Origin: CAYTRP01 sp964625145
GTDB taxonomy: Bacteria; Sumerlaeota; Sumerlaeia; SLMS01; JAHLLQ01
Direction: 5' to 3'
Length of the DNA stretch: 34,987 nucleotides
Assembly: GCA_964625145.1 (NCBI GenBank)
Contig: CAZVAQ010000022.1
Coordinates: forward strand, 1 to 34,987
Below are positions 15,299-23,490 of this stretch, piece after piece. The first letter of the stretch is position 1. Every line of letters starts with the position of its first letter. The position numbers were made by a program, and so were the translations under genes. The notes beneath the pieces were generated by a model. That model had not been told where the DNA came from, did no database searches, and worked only from the letters and a program-made list of their open reading frames with translations.

Positions 15299-16639
15299 TC
15301 AATTTCTCGGCATCGGCCCCCAGGCCGGTTGGCGGTTGCTGCCGGTGTTGGTGAGTTGCACCTGGTTGGAGCCGTCGTCGAGCATGAGGTAGATCTGCCA
15401 GTTGCCCGTGCGATTGCTGGAGAAGGCCAAGTGCGTGCTGTTGGGTGCCCAGGTTGGGCTCTCGTTCTGCCCTTGGCCCTTGGTCAGGCGCTTGTAGGAG
15501 CCGGGCGAACCGTCGGCATTGACGATGAAGATGTCGTTGATGCCCCCCTCGCGGCAGACGAAGGCGATGCGCCGGCCGTCGGGCGACCAGCTCGGCGCGT
15601 CGTTCCAGGCGCCACGCGAGGTCAGGCGGCGCCTGCCGGAGCCGTCGGCGTTCATCACCCAGATTTGCGCGTTGCCGGTTTCATTGCTGACGAAGGCGAT
15701 GCGCCGGCCGTCGGGCGACCAGGTGGGGCTCCCCTCGGTGACGCTTGGTGTGTTGGTCAGGCGGGTCAGGCCGCTGCCATCGCGCGCGGACGTGTAGATC
15801 TCCGAGTTGCCATCGCGGCTGAGGACCATGACCAGCCGCTGCGCCGCCTCGCTCCAGGCGGCGGAGTGATTCGTGCCGCCATAGGCCGCCACGCGCCAGG
15901 TTTGGTCCGTGGCCAGGATGTGCCCATAGATGATGGCCAGGTTCCCGTGGTAGCTGGTGTAGAAGGCCTCGGTCCCATTCTGTCCCCACACGGGTGAGGC
16001 TACCGTCTTGCCGTAGCGGGTGATGGGGCGCAGGTTGAAGGCGTCGGCGTCCATGATGCCCACCTCGCGCACGCCGCGTGTGTGCTCTCCGGTGAAGAGG
16101 ATCTGGGTCTGGGCGAAGCCATCGACGTTCTTGGTGAAGCGCACGACCTCGTCGGAAATCTTGTGGGCCAGCAGGCGGACCTTGTCTGCCGGGCCGCTGA
16201 TGCGGCGCTGCATGATGGCGGTGCCGCTCTCGACATCGTGGAGCATGACCTCGGCGGCCAGGCGACCGCCTTCGTCCGGCACGACGCGGGCCAGCAGCAG
16301 ATGGACGGCGCCGATGCCGCGCCAGGCCTCGAAGTTCAGGTTCCCCGCGCGGTTGTCCTGCGCGTAGAGTTGGTTGACCATCTGCTCGTTGGCGGGCATC
16401 TTGAAGAAGCCGGTCAGTTGCAGGTCCCGCCGGATGATGCGGGCAAAGGTGTCGACCTCCGCCGGAACTCCGGGATGACGCTCGATCGTCGGGATGGCGA
16501 TGACGGTCGGTTCGTAGACGTAGAGGGGGTTGACTCTGCCCAGGCTGGTGGCGTCGGGCTGGTTTTGGGCGCGGACGGCAAGGCCCGGAAGGGTCAGCAG
16601 GAGAGCAAGGAGCAGCGTGAGGGAAGAAAGCCTGGCCAT
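15299..16639 (-). CDS. tolB: TolB-like periplasmic beta-propeller protein
   Basis: 446 residues. A signal peptide (MARLSSLTLLLALLLTLPGL...AVRAQ, about 1-24) leads to the TolB N-terminal domain (TFARIIRRDLQLTGFFKMP) and then a C-terminal propeller of PD40/WD40-like blades, such as SPTWSPDGRRIAFVSNETGN, IWVMNADGSGRRRLT and NDAPSWSPDGRRIAFV. TolB works with Pal and the TolQRA complex at the outer membrane during envelope constriction. None of those partners is next to it here, so it stands alone. It points to a two-membrane cell. The start codon has no ribosome site: the bases upstream are pyrimidine-rich (TCTCCTCCAGG). Length and architecture match the family. Confidence 0.93.
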   Translation of the reverse strand: MARLSSLTLLLALLLTLPGLAVRAQNQPDATSLGRVNPLYVYEPTVIAIPTIERHPGVPAEVDTFARIIRRDLQLTGFFKMPANEQMVNQLYAQDNRAGNLNFEAWRGIGAVHLLLARVVPDEGGRLAAEVMLHDVESGTAIMQRRISGPADKVRLLAHKISDEVVRFTKNVDGFAQTQILFTGEHTRGVREVGIMDADAFNLRPITRYGKTVASPVWGQNGTEAFYTSYHGNLAIIYGHILATDQTWRVAAYGGTNHSAAWSEAAQRLVMVLSRDGNSEIYTSARDGSGLTRLTNTPSVTEGSPTWSPDGRRIAFVSNETGNAQIWVMNADGSGRRRLTSRGAWNDAPSWSPDGRRIAFVCREGGINDIFIVNADGSPGSYKRLTKGQGQNESPTWAPNSTHLAFSSNRTGNWQIYLMLDDGSNQVQLTNTGSNRQPAWGPMPRN

Positions 16640-16764
16640 GGGGAGCGGGAAACCTGGAGGAGAGATCGGCTATCGCCTGCCGATGGCTCCCCACTGGCCC
16701 TTCACAACATCAAGACCAATCCGCGTCCCACCCAAACCACCCGTTGCCCCCGCTGCCGGGAGAT

Positions 16765-16785
16765 TTCACTCTTCACTCTTCACTC
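16765..16785 (+). repeat. TTCACTC x3 upstream of the M29 peptidase
   Basis: Three perfect TTCACTC units, then TTCTGAC, ending 22 bases before the ATG at 16808. It is the third occurrence of this heptamer in the window, again in the leader of a gene lacking a Shine-Dalgarno site. Confidence 0.95.
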
Positions 16786-16807
16786 TTCTGACTTCGGAGC
16801 CCCTTCC

Positions 16808-17941
16808 ATGTCCAACAGCATCGATCCCCGCGACCGCGAACTCGCCAGGCGGCTGCTCACCTATTCCGTCCGCGCCAACAAGGGCGACATGGTCTATATT
16901 CATTGCGTGGGGGATGACACGCTGGGCCTTGGCGCGGCGTTGCAGGAGGAATCCGGCCGCATCGGCGCCGGCGCGTACGTGGCCTACACCGATCCGGCGG
17001 CCGACCGCGCGTACCTGATCGGTGCGGACGAGGAATCGATCAAGCGCCTGGGCAAGTATGAGACGATGCTGATGGAAAACACCGATTGCTACATCGGCAT
17101 TCGCGGCGGAGCGAACATCTTTGAGAATGCGGACGTGTCCGCACAGAAGATGGGATGGTACATGCAACACGTGCGCAAGCCGGCTCACCTGGACGTGCGC
17201 GTGCGCAAGACACGTTGGGTTGTGCTGCGGTATCCGAACGGGCCCATGGCGCAATTGGCGCAGCAATCCACTGCCGGGTTCGCGGACTTCTACTACCGCG
17301 TGTGCCTGGTGGATTACGCGAAGATGGAGAAGGCCGTGCAACCGCTGGCGGAGCTGATGCGCAAGACCGACCGCATCCGCATCGTCAGCCCGGGCACCGA
17401 TCTGTCATTCTCCATCAAGGGGATCGGCGTCATTCCCTGCACGGGCGAGCACAACATTCCCGACGGTGAATGCTTCACCGCGCCGGTGCGCGACAGCATC
17501 AACGGCACGATCCAGTTCAACACACCCACCAGCGAGAGTGGATTCGGCTACGAGAACATCCGGCTCGTCTTCAAGAACGGCAAGGCCGTGGAGGCATCCG
17601 CCGCGAACGCGGAGCAGACGCGCCGGCTCAATGAGGTGCTGGACCGCGACGAAGGCGCGCGCTACATCGGCGAGTTCGCGCTCGGCTTCAACCCGATGGT
17701 AATGCAGCCCATGCGGGACACGCTCTTTGACGAAAAGATCGCCGGCAGCCTGCACATGGCGCTGGGTCAGTGCTACGAATGGGCGGAAAACGGCAACCGC
17801 TCGTCGCTGCACTGGGACATCGTCCTGATACAGCGCCCGGATTACGGCGGCGGCGAGATTTACTTCGACGACAAGCTGATCCGGAAGGACGGGCAGTTTG
17901 TGCTGGATGAGCTGAAGGGTTTGAACCCGGAAGCATTTTGA
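16808..17941 (+). CDS. M29 family aminopeptidase (AmpS/PepS type)
   Basis: 377 residues. These are cytoplasmic, two-metal aminopeptidases with broad specificity. Metal and catalytic regions are visible: GEHNIPDGECFTAPV (Glu ligand), the GEFALGFNP stretch, DEKIAGSLHMALGQCYE (His) and SSLHWDIV (His and Asp ligands). The open frame continues far upstream to 16082, but that part is shadow of tolB on the other strand; the ATG at 16808 starts the normal N-terminus (DPRDRELARRLLTYSVRANKGD). No Shine-Dalgarno site; a TTCACTC repeat lies in the leader. It shares a divergent intergenic region with tolB and is followed by a strong hairpin. Confidence 0.93.
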   Translation: MSNSIDPRDRELARRLLTYSVRANKGDMVYIHCVGDDTLGLGAALQEESGRIGAGAYVAYTDPAADRAYLIGADEESIKRLGKYETMLMENTDCYIGIRGGANIFENADVSAQKMGWYMQHVRKPAHLDVRVRKTRWVVLRYPNGPMAQLAQQSTAGFADFYYRVCLVDYAKMEKAVQPLAELMRKTDRIRIVSPGTDLSFSIKGIGVIPCTGEHNIPDGECFTAPVRDSINGTIQFNTPTSESGFGYENIRLVFKNGKAVEASAANAEQTRRLNEVLDRDEGARYIGEFALGFNPMVMQPMRDTLFDEKIAGSLHMALGQCYEWAENGNRSSLHWDIVLIQRPDYGGGEIYFDDKLIRKDGQFVLDELKGLNPEAF

Positions 17942-17952
17942 GAAGAGCAGAT

Positions 17953-17982
17953 CCCGGCATCGTCCTTCGTGACGATGCCGGG
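17953..17982 (+). terminator. Stem-loop terminator after the M29 peptidase
   Basis: A perfect 12-bp inverted repeat, CCCGGCATCGTC and GACGATGCCGGG, with a six-base loop, starts 12 bases after the stop codon. No T run follows, so termination strength is uncertain. Confidence 0.75.
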
Positions 17983-18062
17983 AAGCATCCTGCAAACCTA
18001 CGCGCTTCCATCCGCCATATACTCCCCACACTTCGGCGAGTGAAATACCCAGCGGAGTCCCT

Positions 18063-18099
18063 CCTTCATCCTCTATCCTTATTTCCTTATCCTTCTCCC
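18063..18099 (+). repeat. Pyrimidine tract of the CCTTCATCC / CCTTATCC type before recD2
   Basis: A nearly pure C/T/A tract (CCTTCATCCTCTATCC, then CCTTATCCTTCTCCC) directly adjoins the ATG. Related words appear inverted at 28001-28014 and direct at 28230-28243. It occupies the ribosome-site position. Confidence 0.6.
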
Positions 18100-20283
18100 A
18101 TGCGCCCTGAAACCGAACTCCTCGGCACCGTGAAGCGCATCGTCTACGCATCGGACGATGGCAGCTTCATGGTCGTGCGCTTCACGGTGGATGGAGAGAA
18201 TGATCTGGTCACGCTGGCCGGATCATTGCCGGGAGTGACCGCGGGCGAACGATTGCGCGTCAGCGGCCAATGGAAATCGCACCGCCAGCACGGCGAGACA
18301 TTCGAGGTCAGCGCGTGCATCCCGGTTCTGCCGACATCGGCGGAGCACCTGACGACGTATCTCGGCGGCGGATTGGTGAAGGGAATCGGTCCGGCCACGG
18401 CGAAGAAGATCATCGATGCGTTTGGCGAGAAGACGATCGAAGTGCTGGACGACGCGCCGGAGCGTTTGGCGGAGGTGAAGGGCCTGCCGCGCGCGAAGGC
18501 CGAGGCATTGGCCGTTGCTTGGCGCGAGCAGCGGCAAACGCACGAGGTGATGGTGGCGTTGGCGCGGTCGGGACTCTCGCCCGCGTTGGCGCGCCGGTTG
18601 TTCCGGCACTACGAAGGGAACGCGGCGGCGATCCTGCGAACGAATCCCTATCAGGCGAGCCTCGACGTGCCGGGGATTGGCTTTGTCACCGCAGACCGCA
18701 TCGCCGCGGAGGCGGGCATCCCGCGCGATTCGCCCGCACGCATCCGCGCGGCACTGGTGCATTTGCTGGAACGCGCCGCGAATGACGGGCACACGCACCT
18801 GCCCCGCGAGCAATTGCTGGAAGGAGCGCTGGAGCTGCTGAATCTGGATGCGGCGCCCATCGAGGAAGTGCTCAATGCGGAGACGAACGCCGCGCGGGCA
18901 CTGCGCCGCATCACACTCGCAAGCGGCGTCGATGCAATCTTCATGGGGAGCCTCTACAAGTCCGAGAGCGGCTGCGCGCGATTGTTGGGACAATTGATCG
19001 AGCACGCGAAGCCACTGATGAAGGGGGACGCGTCGCAGTTGATCGCGGCGTTCGAGGAGCGGTTTCGCTTTCAACTCGCCGCGCAGCAGCGCGAAGCCAT
19101 TCACAGCATCATCGCCGGTGGCGTGAGCGTCGTGACCGGCGGGCCCGGCACGGGAAAGACGACGCTGGTGCGCGCGTTGCTGTACGTGTTGGATTCCGCC
19201 GGACATGAAGTGTTGCTCTGCTCCCCCACCGGCCGCGCGGCGCAGCGATTGGCGGAGACAACGCACCGCGAGGCGATGACGATTCACCGCCTGTTGAAGT
19301 ACAACGCGCAGACGCATCGCTTCACGCACGGACCGGACAATCCGCTGAAATGCCGCGTGCTGATCGTCGATGAGTCGTCCATGCTCGACATCGTGCTGGC
19401 GTATCACCTGTTGGGAGCGATACCGGCGGGCGCATCGATAGTCTTTGTCGGCGACGTGGACCAATTGCCCAGCGTCGGCCCGGGACAGTTCCTGGCCGAC
19501 CTGATCGCGAGCAGCCGCGTGCGGACCACGCGGTTGTCGGTCGTGTTTCGGCAAGCCCGCGAGAGTGCCATCATCACCAACGCACACCGCATCAATTCCG
19601 GCGAGATGCCGTTGGCCGACGATGCGGAGGATTTCTTCCTGATCCGCCGCGAGGATCCGGAAGGATTGCAGCAGGCGATGCTGGACATGGTGGCCGACCG
19701 CATCCCGCGCAAGTTTGGATTGGATCCCATCCGCGAGATCCAGGTGCTGACGCCCATGCGGCGCGGCGCGCTGGGAACCAATGAGCTGAACCGGTTGCTG
19801 CAGGAGCGATTGAATCCGGGTCCGCCGCTGTTGCGTCTCGGCTCGCTGGGACTGCGCATCGGCGACAAGGTCATCCAGAACAGCAACAACTACGAGCTTG
19901 AAGTCTTCAACGGCGACCTGGGCGTCGTGCAGGCCGTGAACCGCGAGTCGATGACGATGCTCATCATGTTTGGCAAGCGGCCCGTGGAGTACCGTTGGGA
20001 CGAGGCGGATCAGTTGTCGTTGGCGTATGCCGTGACGATCCACAAGTCGCAGGGGAGCGAATACCCTGCCGTGGTGATGGTGCTGCACACGCAGCATTTC
20101 GTGCTGTTGCAGCGCAATCTGCTCTACACCGGCCTGACGCGCGGCAAGCGGTTGGTCGTGCTGATCGGCAGCAACCGCGCCGTTGCAATGGCGGTGCGCA
20201 ACGCCGACGGTTCGCGGCGATACTCGGCGTTGGCGGAATGGATGACGCGCCCGCCGGAGAGTGGGGATTTGGCGGGCCGATAA
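18100..20283 (+). CDS. recD2: RecD2-type 5'-3' DNA helicase
   Basis: 727 residues. SF1B helicase without RecBC partners. An N-terminal OB-like domain (1-80) is followed by helix-hairpin-helix repeats (GGGLVKGIGPATAKKIIDAFG, about 90-110, and further HhH to about 210). The motor has Walker A GGPGTGKTTL (about 345-355), the Walker B motif VLIVDESSM, GDVDQLPSVGPGQFL, and the C-terminal motif LAYAVTIHKSQGSEYPAVV. RecD2 proteins act in DNA repair and replication-fork processing. The frame is open back to 17938, but that reads through the terminator hairpin; the ATG at 18100 begins the family's usual N-terminus (ETELLGTVKRIVY). There is no Shine-Dalgarno site; the leader is a C/T tract ending directly at the ATG. 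Confidence 0.95.
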   Translation: MRPETELLGTVKRIVYASDDGSFMVVRFTVDGENDLVTLAGSLPGVTAGERLRVSGQWKSHRQHGETFEVSACIPVLPTSAEHLTTYLGGGLVKGIGPATAKKIIDAFGEKTIEVLDDAPERLAEVKGLPRAKAEALAVAWREQRQTHEVMVALARSGLSPALARRLFRHYEGNAAAILRTNPYQASLDVPGIGFVTADRIAAEAGIPRDSPARIRAALVHLLERAANDGHTHLPREQLLEGALELLNLDAAPIEEVLNAETNAARALRRITLASGVDAIFMGSLYKSESGCARLLGQLIEHAKPLMKGDASQLIAAFEERFRFQLAAQQREAIHSIIAGGVSVVTGGPGTGKTTLVRALLYVLDSAGHEVLLCSPTGRAAQRLAETTHREAMTIHRLLKYNAQTHRFTHGPDNPLKCRVLIVDESSMLDIVLAYHLLGAIPAGASIVFVGDVDQLPSVGPGQFLADLIASSRVRTTRLSVVFRQARESAIITNAHRINSGEMPLADDAEDFFLIRREDPEGLQQAMLDMVADRIPRKFGLDPIREIQVLTPMRRGALGTNELNRLLQERLNPGPPLLRLGSLGLRIGDKVIQNSNNYELEVFNGDLGVVQAVNRESMTMLIMFGKRPVEYRWDEADQLSLAYAVTIHKSQGSEYPAVVMVLHTQHFVLLQRNLLYTGLTRGKRLVVLIGSNRAVAMAVRNADGSRRYSALAEWMTRPPESGDLAGR

Positions 20284-20295
20284 GGTGGAAGTCCA

Positions 20296-20323
20296 AATGC
20301 AGAATTGAGAATGCAGAATTCAA
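20296..20323 (+). repeat. 14-bp direct repeat (AATGCAGAATT) after recD2
   Basis: AATGCAGAATTGAG at 20296-20309 is followed at once by AATGCAGAATTCAA at 20310-20323. This A/T-rich word stands out against the surrounding G/C-rich DNA and lies in a 133-base intergenic spacer. Confidence 0.7.
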
Positions 20324-20416
20324 GAGTACGAGCGGCGGAGTGTGCGTGGCGCTTGCGCCTGCGGGGTGGGATCGGGTGGAGTGACGCACTTATTCCTCAC
20401 TGCAAAGGAACAACCC

Positions 20417-21499
20417 ATGGAACCTTCCCGCCTTTCGTTCTTTCGCCAACTGCTGGACACGCCGAGTCCTTCCGGCTTTGAGGCCGCCGTGCAGCGGGTG
20501 TGGCGCGCCGATGTTGCACCGCACGCGGACGAGATCATCGAGGACCCCAACGGCAGCCTGGTCGCGACGCTGCGCGGCAAGGCCGAGCGCCCGTCGATAC
20601 TGATCTCCGGACATGCGGACGAGATTGGCATCATCGTCAACATGATCACCGAGGATGGGTTGCTGCACTTCTATCCCATCGGTGGCATCGATGCGGCGAC
20701 CATGGTCAACCAGCACGTGCGGTTGATGGGGCCAAAGGGTTTGGTGCGCGGCGTGATCGGGCGCATCGCCGCTCACTTGACGGACAACGACAAGAAGGGC
20801 TCCAAGGCCGAAGTACACGAGCTGAACATCGACATCGGCGCGCGCGATCGCGCGGAGGCCGAGCAGTACGCGCCAATCGGAACGCCCGGCGTCATCGGCG
20901 GGGACACGGTGGAGCTGCTGAACAAGCGCATCGCCGCGCGCGACGTGGACAACAAGTTCGGCTGCTTCGTCGTCGCCGAGGTGCTGCGCCGCGTGCACGC
21001 GCGTCGCAATGAACTGACGGCGACGCTGCATATCGCGTCCACGGTTCAGGAAGAGACGGGTCTGTTCGGCGCGCGTCATGTCGCGTACCGGTTTGAACCC
21101 TCCGCCATGATCGCCATCGATGTGTCCCACGCCACCGACTCCCCCGGCATCAGCAAGGCGAAGTTTGGCGACTTTCCCTTTGGCAAGGGGCCGATGATCA
21201 CGACCGGTGTGTTGGCGTCGAAGAAGCTGGTCGCCGCCTTGGTCGAGGCGGGGAAGAAGGCGAACATTCCGGCGCGGTTGGAAGTGGATCACGGCAAGCA
21301 CGGCACCGACGCCGACGCGGGATCGCAGGTGCGCGGCGGTGTGCCCGTCACGACCGTGTCGACGGGATTGCGCTACATGCACTCCAGCGTCGAGGTCGCC
21401 GATCTTGACGAGATCGACCAGGTGTGCACGCTGCTGACGGAGTTTGTGCTGTCGGTGAAGGAAGGCGACGACTTCGGCGGCGCGGGGAACTGGGGATAA
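20417..21499 (+). CDS. M42 family aminopeptidase
   Basis: 361 residues. M42 enzymes are dodecameric, two-metal cytosolic aminopeptidases (glutamyl aminopeptidase, FrvX, TET type). Metal and catalytic motifs: SGHADEIGIIV (His and Asp), RDVDNKFGCFV (bridging Asp), QEETGLFGARH (catalytic Glu pair), AIDVSHATD (Asp) and a late His in LRYMHSSVEVAD. The ATG at 20417 has AAGGA eight bases upstream; the frame extends to 20342 but lacks support there. Together with the M29 enzyme upstream it frames the recD2 gene, with separate spacers, so an operon is not required. Confidence 0.93.
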   Translation: MEPSRLSFFRQLLDTPSPSGFEAAVQRVWRADVAPHADEIIEDPNGSLVATLRGKAERPSILISGHADEIGIIVNMITEDGLLHFYPIGGIDAATMVNQHVRLMGPKGLVRGVIGRIAAHLTDNDKKGSKAEVHELNIDIGARDRAEAEQYAPIGTPGVIGGDTVELLNKRIAARDVDNKFGCFVVAEVLRRVHARRNELTATLHIASTVQEETGLFGARHVAYRFEPSAMIAIDVSHATDSPGISKAKFGDFPFGKGPMITTGVLASKKLVAALVEAGKKANIPARLEVDHGKHGTDADAGSQVRGGVPVTTVSTGLRYMHSSVEVADLDEIDQVCTLLTEFVLSVKEGDDFGGAGNWG

Positions 21500-21532
21500 G
21501 GGCGCAGTCCCGCGCGTCAGGACAAAAGAAAA

Positions 21533-21568
21533 GCGGGCGTTTCGGTGCCTTGTAGCCGAAACGCCCGC
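21533..21568. terminator. Strong bidirectional terminator between M42 peptidase and csp
   Basis: A perfect 13-bp inverted repeat, GCGGGCGTTTCGG (21533-21545) and CCGAAACGCCCGC (21556-21568), with a ten-base loop. On the minus strand it is followed by CTTTTCTTTTG, so it is a classic Rho-independent terminator for the cold-shock gene, and it can also stop rightward transcription. Confidence 0.92.
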
Positions 21569-21596
21569 GCGGATGTTATCAATAGGTGACCGAAGG

Positions 21597-21809
21597 TCAG
21601 CTGATGACGGTGACCTTGTCGGCCTGCATACCCTTGGGGCCCTTGACGGGCTCAAAAGAAACGCGCTGGCCTTCCTGGAGGGTACGGAAACCCTTCATGG
21701 TGATGGCTGTGTGGTGGACAAAGAGGTCCGCGCCGTTGTCGTCGGGGGAAATGAATCCAAAGCCCTTCGCATCGTTGAACCACTTGACTGTTCCTGTCTT
21801 CGTTTCCAT
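21597..21809 (-). CDS. Cold-shock protein (CspA family)
   Basis: 70 residues from the ATG at 21809 (METKTGTVKWFNDAKGFGFISPDD). The RNA-binding RNP1 (KGFGFI) and RNP2 (LFVHHTAI) motifs are both present, with the family's usual GPKGMQADKVTVIS end. It is a single-stranded nucleic acid chaperone. AGGAG lies nine bases before the ATG; the TTG one codon earlier is a less likely start. A structured leader of over 140 bases precedes it, and a strong terminator follows. Confidence 0.97.
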   Translation of the reverse strand: METKTGTVKWFNDAKGFGFISPDDNGADLFVHHTAITMKGFRTLQEGQRVSFEPVKGPKGMQADKVTVIS

Positions 21810-22145
21810 CAAACAAACTCCTGTTGCTCTATGTTGGTCTTTTTTTCGGTGCCATGGGCACCGGCATCTTTACAAAACCGATCGGGACCGACTCGGTCCA
21901 GAGCTTCCTGCGTCTTTTGTGTATCCCGGAGTCTGGGACAGGTCCCAGTCATAACAAGGCTTTCCGAGATTGCATAGGACGATAGGAACTCTGGGGGGGC
22001 GAGAACGGAAGAACTTTCGCGTTTTGCCAAGATATGCGCGAGCAGGGTCACCGCGTCACCACGCCAGTGTCAACGGCTTTTTCGCAGCCATGTTGTCCGG
22101 TGGCGAAAAGGGCTGATGACGGCGGAGTTACGGGCAAAAAAAAGC
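21810..22145 (-). promoter_or_regulatory. Hairpin-rich leader and promoter region of the cold-shock gene
   Basis: This 336-base gap between csp and the reductase gene (both leftward) contains three perfect inverted repeats in a row: CGGTGCC/GGCACCG (21847-21863, 3-base loop), GGACCGA/TCGGTCC (21885-21899, 1-base spacer) and CTGGGAC/GTCCCAG (21933-21948, 2-base spacer). Csp mRNAs are known for long structured leaders that refold with temperature, so these fit a 5' UTR. The distal part (22030-22145) holds an imperfect TTTTCGC/GCGAAAA stem and an A8 run near 22136-22143, which on the minus strand is a T8 run just after the reductase stop. I cannot fix the promoter. Confidence 0.6.
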
Positions 22146-23108
22146 TCATGCAGAAGCTGTTGGAGAGGCCAAAATGACCCCCGCTTTCTCCAATCGCTCG
22201 CGATACGGCTTCATCGCCTCGTCGTTCTTCACATCCAGAACCGGCTCGGTGTCGTATTGCTCAAAGAAGAGCGACGGAGGCGTGTCCGCCGGGATATGCA
22301 GCGCATTGCGCAGCTTCAGCTCCCGGGGGATGAACCCGCGGTCGAGCAGATTCGTCAGGGTGTTGGCGATGGTGCCGGTCAATCCGCAGATGAAAACGAC
22401 GGCGTTTTGCGGGGTGATGAAGCCCTCGGGGAGCCCGGCGGCCTTCTCCAGCTTGGGCAGCTTGTCCGCCTCGAAGAAATACTCCACGCGGCCACGGAAG
22501 CCGTCCGCTGGCCAGGGCTCGCTCCCCGGATCACGGCTGATGGTGGGGAAGTAGCGCTTGTTGGCCGGATCGGTGTTGAGGGCCTTCTCCAGCTCCTCGC
22601 GATAGCCCAGGTCATGGGGATAGCTGGCGCCGTGGAGGACGAGGTATTGCTGTGTGGGGCCAAAGCGGTGCAGATGATCAAAGACCATGGAGGTGAAGGG
22701 CGCCAGCCCGGTACCCGCCGCCACCAGCACACGCAGGCGCGGGTCGTCGGCGCCGACCTCGTGGGTGACGGTGAACTTGCCGCGGAACTTCGGACCCATG
22801 AACAGGCGGTCGCCCTCCTTGAGCTTGAAGAGCAGGTGGGTCAGGGGATTCTCGGAGGCAGGGCGCACGACATAGCGAACGTAGAAGTCGAGGTAGTCCG
22901 GCAGAGTCTGCGGAGGCGAGGCGATGGAATAGGAGCGCTGCACGGGGCCGTGCTCGGGGTGGTTGAGGCCCAGCACGACATACTGTCCAGGCTCGAAGGT
23001 TTGGAAGTCGTGGGCTTCGGGGCGAACACGAAAGATGGTCAAGCCCTCGGCCAGGTCGATGCGCTTGATAAGGGTGGCGTTAAGTTCAAGGGGCTTGCGG
23101 GGGGCCAT
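22146..23108 (-). CDS. Ferredoxin-NADP reductase-like flavoprotein
   Basis: 320 residues from the ATG at 23108 (MAPRKPLELNATLIKRIDLA). The FAD-binding beta-barrel has FEPGQYVVLGL and the RSYSIAS motif; the NAD(P)-binding half has VLVAAGTGLAPFTSMV and FICGLTGTIANTL. It is longer than typical Fpr proteins and ends with an extra region containing LHIPADTPPSLFFEQYD. Such enzymes move electrons between NAD(P)H and ferredoxin or flavodoxin. The frame stays open rightward through the gap region, but that part is poly-Gly/Pro produced by the artefactual C run, so it is excluded. AGGA lies about 13 bases before the ATG. Confidence 0.9.
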   Translation of the reverse strand: MAPRKPLELNATLIKRIDLAEGLTIFRVRPEAHDFQTFEPGQYVVLGLNHPEHGPVQRSYSIASPPQTLPDYLDFYVRYVVRPASENPLTHLLFKLKEGDRLFMGPKFRGKFTVTHEVGADDPRLRVLVAAGTGLAPFTSMVFDHLHRFGPTQQYLVLHGASYPHDLGYREELEKALNTDPANKRYFPTISRDPGSEPWPADGFRGRVEYFFEADKLPKLEKAAGLPEGFITPQNAVVFICGLTGTIANTLTNLLDRGFIPRELKLRNALHIPADTPPSLFFEQYDTEPVLDVKNDEAMKPYRERLEKAGVILASPTASA

Positions 23109-23137
23109 GGCGAGCGAGTCCTGCGGGGGGGTGGGAT

Positions 23138-23252
<115 letters not shown>

Positions 23253-23490
23253 TCTGCTTACCCGATAGAAGCGGGGGATATGCCGCCGGGGAGCCGACTC
23301 AGGCAAGGGGATTGACGCAAAGCGACACCCAAATCCGGTTTCGCGCGCATCTTATGTCAAGACTCACTGCAAAGCAGGGGCTGTGCCCCCCACCAATCCG
23401 GCGACTTTATTAGAGAATTGACAATTGTCTTGACGGCCACGCCTACCGGGCCCCCAATCGGCGTAATTGATTACCCGGAGAACCCCGCCC
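23253..23490 (+). promoter_or_regulatory. Leader of the ROK regulator with a palindrome
   Basis: After the gap artefact this spacer holds no gene. It contains an A/T-rich island (TTTATTAGAGAATTGACA) with the perfect 10-bp palindrome GACAATTGTC at 23420-23429, overlapping a consensus -35 TTGACA (23418-23423). A matching -10 at normal spacing is not evident. A palindrome over a promoter element just before a repressor gene suggests autoregulation, which is inference. Confidence 0.4.

Noticed and set aside
16082..16807. Open frame upstream of the M29 peptidase that would make a 619-residue protein
   Set aside because: It lies antisense to tolB and its translation has no family features; high G/C content keeps opposite frames open.
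17938..18099. 54-residue upstream extension of RecD2
   Set aside because: It would translate through the terminator hairpin at 17953-17982 and lacks similarity to RecD2 N-termini.
21809..22051. 80-codon minus-strand frame in the csp leader
   Set aside because: It overlaps the three hairpins, lacks a ribosome site and has no recognisable sequence.
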